From Enterobacter sp. R4-368 (GTDB taxonomy: Bacteria; Pseudomonadota; Gammaproteobacteria; Enterobacterales; Enterobacteriaceae), in assembly GCF_000410515.1 (NCBI RefSeq), contig NC_021500.1:1612001-1676000 (forward strand): DNA of 64,000 nt, in the 5' to 3' direction. Positions 56,371-64,000 of this stretch are shown one piece after another. The translations under genes were made by a program, and so were the position numbers. The notes under the pieces were generated by a model. That model made no database searches, was not told where the DNA came from, and saw nothing but the letters and a program-made list of their open reading frames with translations. The first letter of the stretch is position 1. Each line of letters begins with the position of its first letter.

Positions 56371-57006
56371 CTACTCGAGCTGTTGCAAGTCGCCACGCGG
56401 CGTCACGCGCCAGCGGTGCTGGCAAAAATAGAGCAACGGGTTGTCTTGCTTGCTGTCGCTGTAACCGCTGTAGAGGCGCAACGGGGTACCGATTTTGCGT
56501 TCAAGCTGGGCGACTTTTTCATGACCGAGACAGCGCATAGTCAGCACCCAGCCACCGTAGCGGCGGCTGATTTGGCTGGCTATCAGATTAACGCGCGGGA
56601 GCCACGGGGTATCATAATAGACCTGCTCCACCAGCGGCTGCGGCGAGCCGGTAATCAGCCAGATATCCGCATCGGACGCCGCCAGATAGTTGGTTAACCG
56701 CGTTTGCACGACCGGGAAGGCGGTAACATGCTCACGAAACCAGCTGACAAATTTCTGCTGCAACGCATTCAGGTGCCGTTCGCTATGGCCAAACGTGCAG
56801 CCCCACAGCAGCAAGCTCATTGGCCAGCGCGCGGCGCGTCCTTTGAGTAATAATCCGCCCGCAATCACCGGCAACAAAGGCAGCACCAGCAACGCATTTA
56901 ACGGCTGATGACGCAAAACGTAACGCAGAAACGTGCCAAACATATCCTGCTGATGCAGGGTACCATCCAGATCAAAAAAGACGACGCGGCGCTCGCTGTT
57001 AGCCAA
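56371..57006 (-). CDS. pgpC: Phosphatidylglycerophosphatase C
   Basis: PgpC dephosphorylates phosphatidylglycerol phosphate, one of three such enzymes in enterics. It is a HAD-type protein with the nucleophile motif FDLDGTL (D12, D14), a hydrophobic hairpin (about 35-55) for membrane association, and a SGYSDSKQDNPLL motif IV. Length 211 matches E. coli YfhB. It is divergent from the MFS gene that follows. Confidence 0.94.
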   Translation of the reverse strand: MANSERRVVFFDLDGTLHQQDMFGTFLRYVLRHQPLNALLVLPLLPVIAGGLLLKGRAARWPMSLLLWGCTFGHSERHLNALQQKFVSWFREHVTAFPVVQTRLTNYLAASDADIWLITGSPQPLVEQVYYDTPWLPRVNLIASQISRRYGGWVLTMRCLGHEKVAQLERKIGTPLRLYSGYSDSKQDNPLLYFCQHRWRVTPRGDLQQLE

Positions 57007-57199
57007 ATGGGAGTCCTCTGTTGGTTAACCTTCGACCGCCGGGCCTCTCCTTCTGGCGATCGCTCTTTCAATAGCCTAACAGATAGCCCCTCACTTTTCC
57101 GGTAACAATCGGTCACCGATACCTGTAATAATCAGCGGCTATGTTGGCAAAGCCAGGATGCTTTACACTGGCCCGAACCTATACTTCACCGCGATCCTG

Positions 57200-58444
57200 A
57201 TGACAACACAACATACGCGCGCCTTTCATTTTGCCCCGTTTCGCCATCTGTTTTTTGCCCGTCTGCTGACGGTGCTCGGTAACGGCATTGCCCCCATTGC
57301 GCTGGCTTTTGCGGTGCTGGACATTGGCGGTTCCGCCACCGAACTCGGTATTGTGGTGGCCGCTCGCTCACTGTTTAACGTGGCGTTTTTGCTGGTCGGC
57401 GGTGTGCTGGCCGATCGCTATTCACGCAGCCAGGTGCTGGTGCTGTCGTCGCTGGTCGCCGCCTGTTCGCAAGGCGTTGTCGCCTGGCTGGTGCTGGACG
57501 GTTCAGCGACGGTGCTGCTCCTCGCGATACTCGGCACGATTAACGGCGCGGCGGCGGGGATCGCGCTGCCGGCTTCGTCCGCGCTGGTGCCGCAAACGGT
57601 GCCAGCGCATAACCTGCGCGAAGCCAATGCCTTTATCCAGCTTGGTATTTATAGCGGAACGGTCGTCGGCGCGTCGCTCGGTGGCATCCTCACCAGCGCC
57701 GTCGGGCCTGGCTGGGGGCTGGCGATTGACGCACTGGGCTTTGCCGCCTCGGCTCCGCTTTATCTCGCCATTCGCATGGGCGCTATTCAGGAGACAGCGG
57801 CGCAAAGCAATATCCTGCAAGATCTGCGCGATGGCTGGAAAGAGTTCATCAGCCGCGCCTGGGTGTGGGCCATTGTCGTGCAGTTCACCATTATTAATGC
57901 CGCGTTCAGCGGCGTGGTGATGGTACTCGGCCCGATCATTGCCGATACCTCGTTTGGCCGCACGCGCTGGGGAATGATTGTCGCCGCGCAGAGCGTGGGC
58001 TTGATTGTCGGTTCATTCCTCGCGCTGCGCTGGCGTCCGCGACGCGATCTGTTTATCGGCGTGATGCTGGTTGCCGTATGCGCGGTGCCGATCTATCTCC
58101 TCAGCCAAAATGTTTCTACAACGTGGTTGCTGGCGGCGTTTTTCCTCGCTGGCGTCAGTTTCGGCCTGTTCGGCGTGGCGTGGGCGCAGTCATTACAAAC
58201 ACATATTCCGCCAGAGAAGCTGGCGCGTGTTTATGCCTACGATGCAATGGGATCATTTATCGCCATTCCGGTTGGTGAGCTGGCCGCCGGGCCACTGGCG
58301 ACGCACTTTGGTAGCAGCAACGTGCTGATCGCCTCGGCAATCGCGGTGGTCATTGCCTGCGCAGGTGCCAGTTTTATTCCGGCAATTCGTCTGCTCGATA
58401 ATTCACCGAAGGTTAAACAACGCAGCCTCAGCGGATCCTCTTGA
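57200..58444 (+). CDS. MFS transporter (EntS-like)
   Basis: This 414-residue permease has about 12 hydrophobic helices and the motif-A like GGVLADRYSRSQVL between helices 2 and 3, typical of drug:H+ antiporters and the enterobactin exporter branch (MFS_3). The start at 57200 (MTTQHTRAF) is taken over the ORF start at 57158 because the latter adds an unlikely leader; no strong ribosome-binding site is visible for either. It is absent from E. coli K-12 between pgpC and yfhH. Its substrate cannot be read from sequence. Confidence 0.85.
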   Translation: MTTQHTRAFHFAPFRHLFFARLLTVLGNGIAPIALAFAVLDIGGSATELGIVVAARSLFNVAFLLVGGVLADRYSRSQVLVLSSLVAACSQGVVAWLVLDGSATVLLLAILGTINGAAAGIALPASSALVPQTVPAHNLREANAFIQLGIYSGTVVGASLGGILTSAVGPGWGLAIDALGFAASAPLYLAIRMGAIQETAAQSNILQDLRDGWKEFISRAWVWAIVVQFTIINAAFSGVVMVLGPIIADTSFGRTRWGMIVAAQSVGLIVGSFLALRWRPRRDLFIGVMLVAVCAVPIYLLSQNVSTTWLLAAFFLAGVSFGLFGVAWAQSLQTHIPPEKLARVYAYDAMGSFIAIPVGELAAGPLATHFGSSNVLIASAIAVVIACAGASFIPAIRLLDNSPKVKQRSLSGSS

Positions 58445-58574
58445 TCGCTGTCAAAACCCATTCAGGGATATTTTGTGCTAAAAGAATTTTTAATTCATAA
58501 TCGCAATCTATTACTGGAATATTAAATTCATTCATCGGCAAAATATCGCGGATGGGTTTGCTCCCGGAGATCTT

Positions 58575-59423
58575 ATGAATTGTCTAATCCGCATTCGCCA
58601 GCGCTACCCAGGCCTTGCGCAGAGCGATAAAAAGCTGGCGGAATTTCTGCTGGAAAATCCCGATCGCGCCCGTCATTTGAGTTCGCAACAGCTGGCCGCT
58701 GAAGCAGGCGTCAGCCAGTCCAGCGTGGTGAAATTTGCCCAGAAGATGGATTTCAAAGGCTTTCCGGCGATGAAACTGGCGATCAGCGAAGCGTTAGCCA
58801 GCAATAGCAATCCGTGGTCTATGCCGGTACATAACCAGATCCGTGGTGATGATCCGCTGCGGGTGGTGGGCGAAAAGCTGATTAAAGAGTACCAGAGCGC
58901 CATGCATGCCTCGCTCGATGTTAACAGCGAGGAGAAACTGCTGGAGAGCGTGCGACTGCTGCGCGAAGCGCGGCGTATTATCCTGACGGGCATCGGCGCT
59001 TCCGGGCTGGTCGCCCGTAATTTTGGCTGGAAACTGATGAAAATCGGCGTTAACGCCGTGGTCGAGCAGGATATGCACGCGCTGCTGGCAACCGTGCAGG
59101 CGATGGAGCCGGGCGATCTGTTGCTGCCGGTCTCTTATAGCGGCGAACGCCGAGAAATCAACATGGCGGCCGATGAGACACTGCGCGTTGGCGGCAAGAT
59201 CCTCGCCATAACCGGCTTCACGCCGAACGCATTACAGCAGCGGGCCACGCACTGCCTGTACACCATCGCGGAAGAGCAAGCGACACGCAGCGCGGCGATT
59301 TCTTCCACCAGCGCGCAAATGATGCTCACGGATTTACTGTTTATGGCGCTGGTACAGCAGGATCTTGAGCATGCGCCGGAGCGTATTCGCCATAGCGAAG
59401 AACTGGTGAAAAAACTGGTGTAG
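58575..59423 (+). CDS. yfhH: RpiR/MurR-family regulator YfhH
   Basis: This 282-residue regulator aligns with E. coli YfhH from MNCLIRIRQRYP to EELVKKLV. It has an HTH_6 domain (about 1-77, LAAEAGVSQSSVVKFAQKM) and a SIS domain (about 125-260, VSYSGERREINMAADE). The effector is unknown; family members sense phosphosugars. A 130 bp AT-rich gap precedes it. It is the second RpiR-family regulator in the window. Confidence 0.94.
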   Translation: MNCLIRIRQRYPGLAQSDKKLAEFLLENPDRARHLSSQQLAAEAGVSQSSVVKFAQKMDFKGFPAMKLAISEALASNSNPWSMPVHNQIRGDDPLRVVGEKLIKEYQSAMHASLDVNSEEKLLESVRLLREARRIILTGIGASGLVARNFGWKLMKIGVNAVVEQDMHALLATVQAMEPGDLLLPVSYSGERREINMAADETLRVGGKILAITGFTPNALQQRATHCLYTIAEEQATRSAAISSTSAQMMLTDLLFMALVQQDLEHAPERIRHSEELVKKLV

Positions 59424-59458
59424 CCTCCCGTCCTGACGGACGAGGTGCCTTAGCGCGG

Positions 59459-60757
59459 TTACTCGCCGTCGCTGGTCAGATGTTGCACTATCTCCTCGCG
59501 TATCATTTCTGCGAGCAGAGCATGGGTTTTGGTGGTCGGGTGCATATTGTCCCAGAAAACAAACGCCCCGTTCGCCGTTTTACATGCCTGCTTCACCGCG
59601 ACACCTGTGGCGTAAGAGATGCCGGAAGCGGAGATATCCAGGCAAGTTTCGCTGGTATTAACAAAGCCATATTTACCGCTTTCACTGAGCAGATCATTAA
59701 ATGCGCTATCCAGTTTGACGGTGAAAAAATTCGCTTTCGGATACGCGGTGCGTAATTCGCCGAGCAGGTGGTCCAGCTGCTGGTTAAACTTCTCTGATTT
59801 GTTTTTTAGCGCCTCTTTTTCCGCTGGTGTCCAGGTAGCGACACCAGGAATGACAGAGAAATCAGGCAGCCTGAATATCGCGATATGCTGCGCTCCCAGT
59901 GCCGCCAGACGCGCCAGCTGTATGCGGTAAGTAGCGATGATATCGTCCGGCGTTTTTGCGCCAGTGATAAAATCATTACCGCCAAACAGCACCGTAAACA
60001 GGGTCTGCGCGATGTCATAATTCTCTGTTTTACTCAGATAAGCGCTGAAAGAATCCAGCTGCTTATCAAAACCGTTAAATAACGGTTTCTCACCGCTTTC
60101 CGCATTGGCTGTCGCCCATACATAGCCCGGTAAATTAAGTGAACCGGCCAGATATTCGTGCCAGACTTTGCCATTAGAAAAATGACCAAGAAACCACGAT
60201 GCGTGATTTGGAACCGTGCCGTATGAGCCGTTATAAACATTAATCGTATCGCTAAGGCTGTCGCCAAATATGACCATGCGATCAATTTTATTATTGCCAA
60301 ACAGTATCGCCGGTTGCGCCTGCCCCTGATGCCAAATCATATAATACCAGGAGAGCGCGTAATCGGAAGCATAAGGAATAACGGTCTGCGCATTAATATT
60401 GCTGGCCTTCAACGTGCTCCGGCAGATATTTACCAGGTTTGCGTAGGATGATTCGCTATAAAACATATTTGCCAGCGGCGTGGTGCTATACCAATATCCG
60501 CGCAGCTTCAGGTAGTTACTCCCGTCACGTGCCCATATCCAGGATGAGGCAGGATTACTTTGATCCTGATTATCGATGTTATACACACATTTGATATAGG
60601 TTGACGTCTCGTCGTTTGTCCGCAACGCACGCTGGTTTGCGGAGGATTCATACGCAGGCGGTACCGGCGTTGTATAGGTATATTCATTCGCCGCATTCGC
60701 CATCCCGCTTGTGATACTGGCAATAAATGCGATATATAATTTCGCTCTTTCCATCAT
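59459..60757 (-). CDS. Secreted SGNH/GDSL lipase of thermolabile-hemolysin type
   Basis: A signal peptide (cleavage expected after ANA, residue 22) is followed by an N-terminal ~130-residue region and a SGNH domain. The catalytic serine is S167 in FGDSLSD, the oxyanion GGND is at 259-262, and D403/H406 lie in WDNMHPT. This layout matches Vibrio thermolabile hemolysin/lecithinase and Aeromonas GCAT, which are phospholipases or acyltransferases. Two cysteine pairs suggest disulfides. Base composition is visibly more AT-rich than the flanking genes, especially at its 5' half, suggesting acquisition. E. coli lacks it here. Confidence 0.87.
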   Translation of the reverse strand: MMERAKLYIAFIASITSGMANAANEYTYTTPVPPAYESSANQRALRTNDETSTYIKCVYNIDNQDQSNPASSWIWARDGSNYLKLRGYWYSTTPLANMFYSESSYANLVNICRSTLKASNINAQTVIPYASDYALSWYYMIWHQGQAQPAILFGNNKIDRMVIFGDSLSDTINVYNGSYGTVPNHASWFLGHFSNGKVWHEYLAGSLNLPGYVWATANAESGEKPLFNGFDKQLDSFSAYLSKTENYDIAQTLFTVLFGGNDFITGAKTPDDIIATYRIQLARLAALGAQHIAIFRLPDFSVIPGVATWTPAEKEALKNKSEKFNQQLDHLLGELRTAYPKANFFTVKLDSAFNDLLSESGKYGFVNTSETCLDISASGISYATGVAVKQACKTANGAFVFWDNMHPTTKTHALLAEMIREEIVQHLTSDGE

Positions 60758-61742
<985 letters not shown>

Positions 61743-61743
<1 letters not shown>

Positions 61744-62474
61744 TACGCGCGCGCTTCCAGCATCAACCGTTTCATCTCTGCTACCGCCTCTTTCAGGCCG
61801 CTCATCACCGCGCGGCCAATAATGGCGTGGCCGATGTTCAGCTCATGCATTTCCGGCAGCGCGGCAATGGCTTTGACGTTGTGATAGGTCAGGCCGTGTC
61901 CGGCGTTAACTTTCAGGCCAAGGCTTGCTGCGTAGGTCGCCGCTTTAGCAATGCGTTCGAGCTCTTTTGCCTGATCGGCATCGCTTTTAGCATCCGCGTA
62001 GCAACCAGTGTGAATTTCGATGTACGGTGCGCCAACCTCTGCCGCCGCTTTGATCTGCTCAGCATCAGCATCGATAAACAACGACACCAGGATGCCCGCC
62101 TGCGCCAGTCGCTGGCAGGCGTCGCGCATTTTCTCGCGTTGCCCGGCCACATCCAGCCCGCCTTCGGTGGTGACTTCCTGGCGTTTTTCCGGCACCAGGC
62201 AGCAAAAATGCGGTTTGGTTTCACAGGCAATCGCCAGCATTTCTTCGGTCACCGCCATTTCCAGATTCATTCGGGTGTGCAAAGTCTGGCGCAGAATGCG
62301 CACGTCGCGGTCAGTAATATGACGACGATCTTCACGCAAATGCACCGTGATGCCATCAGCGCCTGCTTGCTCGGCGATAAAAGCGGCCTGTACCGGGTCC
62401 GGATAGGCCGTCCCGCGCGCGTTACGCAGTGTGGCGATGTGATCGATGTTGACGCCCAACAGTAATTCAGCCAT
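61743..62474 (-). CDS. pdxJ: Pyridoxine 5'-phosphate synthase
   Basis: PdxJ condenses 1-deoxyxylulose 5-phosphate and 3-amino-1-hydroxyacetone phosphate to PNP in vitamin B6 synthesis. It is a TIM barrel with [17 protein letters not shown] at the start, HLREDRRHI and [10 protein letters not shown] near the end. The ATG at 62474 gives the E. coli length of 243; a longer start at 62501 is rejected. Confidence 0.98.
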
Positions 62475-62540
62475 GACAATCCTCAATGTTCTCAAAGGCA
62501 CTGACGCGCGCTTCGCCGCGTCAGTGCGGTTGTTATTCTG

Positions 62541-63248
62541 CTATCTTTTTGGCACGAACTGCCGGAACAGCTCCCGGCTTTTCAGCGGTTTGCCTCCAAG
62601 ATACGGCTTTAACGCGATACGGGTAAAGCGCTTTGCGGCGCGGAGTGTATCGGCATCCGGGAACTCCCTCTCCGCCAGTGCGCGTAAATGCCGCCCGGTA
62701 AAGGTGCTGTTATCTATTACGACACTGGCAATAAAGCCCTTTTCTTCCCGGTAACGATAAGTCATTACATCATCGACCGGCTCGCCGCTGCCGGCGCAGT
62801 GGAGAAAATCAACGCCATAACCCAGATGCCCGAGCAGCGCCAGTTCAAAACGGCGCAGCACCGGTTCCGGCGTGCTGGTGACACCTGCCAGGGCCTGGAT
62901 ACAGTGCAGGTAATCAAAAAACAGTTCAGAAAAGCGCGTCTCGTGTTCAAGCACGCGGGAGATAAGTTCGTTAACGTAGAGACCGCTGTAGAGCGTGATG
63001 CCGCTGAGCGGCAGTGCCAGCGATACCGCTTCCGCGCTGCGCAGCGTTTTGACTTCGCCACGCCCGCCAAAGCGCACCAGCAGAGGGGTGAAAGGCTGTA
63101 ATGCGCCCTTCAGATTAGAACGTTTGGAACGTGCGCCTTTGGCGACAAGGCGCACGCGGCCAGACTCTTCCGTGAAGACGTCCAGCATCAGGCTGGTTTC
63201 GCTCCACGGGCGACTATGCAGAACAAAAGCGCGCTGCCAGCCTTCCAT
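62541..63248 (-). CDS. recO: DNA repair protein RecO
   Basis: RecO anneals ssDNA and, with RecR, loads RecA on SSB-coated gaps. An N-terminal OB-fold (about 1-80) is followed by a helical domain. Like other enteric RecO, it lacks the zinc-finger cysteines. It has 235 residues against 242 in E. coli, ending at FVPKR, so the C-terminal tail is shorter. About 130 bp separates it from era, more than the near-contiguous spacing I recall for E. coli. Confidence 0.96.
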   Translation of the reverse strand: MEGWQRAFVLHSRPWSETSLMLDVFTEESGRVRLVAKGARSKRSNLKGALQPFTPLLVRFGGRGEVKTLRSAEAVSLALPLSGITLYSGLYVNELISRVLEHETRFSELFFDYLHCIQALAGVTSTPEPVLRRFELALLGHLGYGVDFLHCAGSGEPVDDVMTYRYREEKGFIASVVIDNSTFTGRHLRALAEREFPDADTLRAAKRFTRIALKPYLGGKPLKSRELFRQFVPKR

Positions 63249-63382
63249 ATTATTCTCGTCGTCTTTCAGGCCGCAGCAGCGCTGGCTTCATCCGCACATC
63301 CAGAGCGCTTATTCGAGCAAGCACCTGAACACTCACAACCTGGCAGTTTGCCTGCAACCCGGGAGCCATAGAGAGCAGATTC

Positions 63383-64000
63383 TTAGAGATCGTCTACGTA
63401 ACCGAGACTACGCAACGCGCGTTCGTCGTCGGCCCAGCCGGATTTCACTTTCACCCACAGTTCCAGGTGAACTTTGGCTTCGAACATCTCTTCCATATCT
63501 TTACGGGCTTCAATACCGATGGTTTTGATTTTGGCACCTTTGTTGCCAATCACCATCTTCTTCTGCCCTTCGCGCTCAACAAGGATCAACCCGTTGATGT
63601 CGTAACCACCGCGTTCGTTGGTCACGAACTGTTCGATCTCCACGGTGACCGAGTACGGCAGTTCCGCACCGAGGAAACGCATCAGTTTTTCGCGGATGAT
63701 TTCCGAGGCCATAAAGCGCTGTGAGCGGTCGGTCACGTAATCTTCCGGGAAGTGATGCACCGCTTCCGGCAGATGCTTGCGCACGATGCCCGCGATGGTA
63801 TCAACGTTCAGACCAGTCTCGGCAGACAGCGGCACGATATCGAGGAAGTTCATCTGGCTGCCCAGCCACTGCAGGTGCGGCAGCAGATCGGCTTTCTCCT
63901 GCACGTTGTCCACTTTGTTGACCGCGAGGATCACCGGCGTTTTGCCGTCACGCAGCTTGTTCAGCACCATTTCGTCATCCGGCGTCCAGCGGGTGCCTTC
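63383..64000 (-). CDS. era: GTPase Era, C-terminal part (runs off window)
   Basis: This strand encodes the last 205 residues of Era, beginning [14 protein letters not shown] at the window edge. Visible are NKVD (G4), the SAETG (G5) region, and the KH domain with [13 protein letters not shown] that binds the 3' end of 16S rRNA. Era is an essential GTPase of 30S assembly. The P-loop lies outside the window. It precedes recO in the usual operon order. Confidence 0.98.
   Translation of the reverse strand, partial: EGTRWTPDDEMVLNKLRDGKTPVILAVNKVDNVQEKADLLPHLQWLGSQMNFLDIVPLSAETGLNVDTIAGIVRKHLPEAVHHFPEDYVTDRSQRFMASEIIREKLMRFLGAELPYSVTVEIEQFVTNERGGYDINGLILVEREGQKKMVIGNKGAKIKTIGIEARKDMEEMFEAKVHLELWVKVKSGWADDERALRSLGYVDDL

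Overview
This window is a chromosomal segment of an Enterobacteriaceae member close to the Enterobacter/Kosakonia/Klebsiella group. Its backbone follows the E. coli order from guaB/xseA through der-bamB-yfgM-hisS-ispG-rodZ-rlmN-ndk-pbpC-yfhM, sseA, sseB-pepB, the isc operon, trmJ/suhB, csiE/hcaT, glyA/hmp, glnB-glrR-qseG-glrK-glmY, purL, mltF/tadA, pgpC, yfhH, yfhL and acpS-pdxJ-recO-era. Proteins read nearly full length against their E. coli counterparts as I recall them. No tRNA, rRNA, phage, transposase or CRISPR was recognised. Genus placement is inference from gene content.

The interesting parts are accessory genes set between conserved ones. At 1.7-3.1 kb, a protealysin-like M4 metalloprotease overlaps the gene for its emfourin-type inhibitor. 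At 3.4-3.8 kb there is a small lipoprotein resembling only the last domain of TolA. At 20.7-27.4 kb, an alpha-glucoside PTS transporter, a GH4 6-phospho-alpha-glucosidase and an RpiR-type regulator bracket sseA, followed by a large membrane M48 metalloprotease. At 37-43 kb, a NicO transporter with a DUF1007 partner lies close to rcnRA, so two Ni/Co efflux modules flank csiE-hcaT; the hca catabolic genes that accompany hcaT in E. coli are absent here. At 57-61 kb there are an MFS exporter and a secreted SGNH lipase of thermolabile-hemolysin type that looks compositionally foreign.

Control sites can be read directly in several places. They include PurR boxes at guaB, glyA and purL, a CRP-like site at guaB/xseA, and a CRP-like site beside a palindromic operator before the PTS operon. 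Two abutting IscR type 1 sites lie before iscR, three evenly spaced RcnR operators lie between rcnR and rcnA, and an NsrR site precedes hmp. The sRNA GlmY has a sigma-54 promoter and upstream GlrR-type sites. Several intrinsic terminators separate units.

Functionally, the window covers nucleotide synthesis (guaB, purL, ndk), Fe-S assembly (isc, with the Fe-S users ispG and rlmN nearby), envelope building and defence (bamB, rodZ, pbpC-yfhM, mltF), translation and ribosome assembly (der, era, hisS, tadA, trmJ), one-carbon metabolism (glyA), nitrosative defence (hmp), nitrogen and amino-sugar control (glnB, glrKR-glmY), cofactor synthesis (pdxJ, acpS) and repair (xseA, recO).
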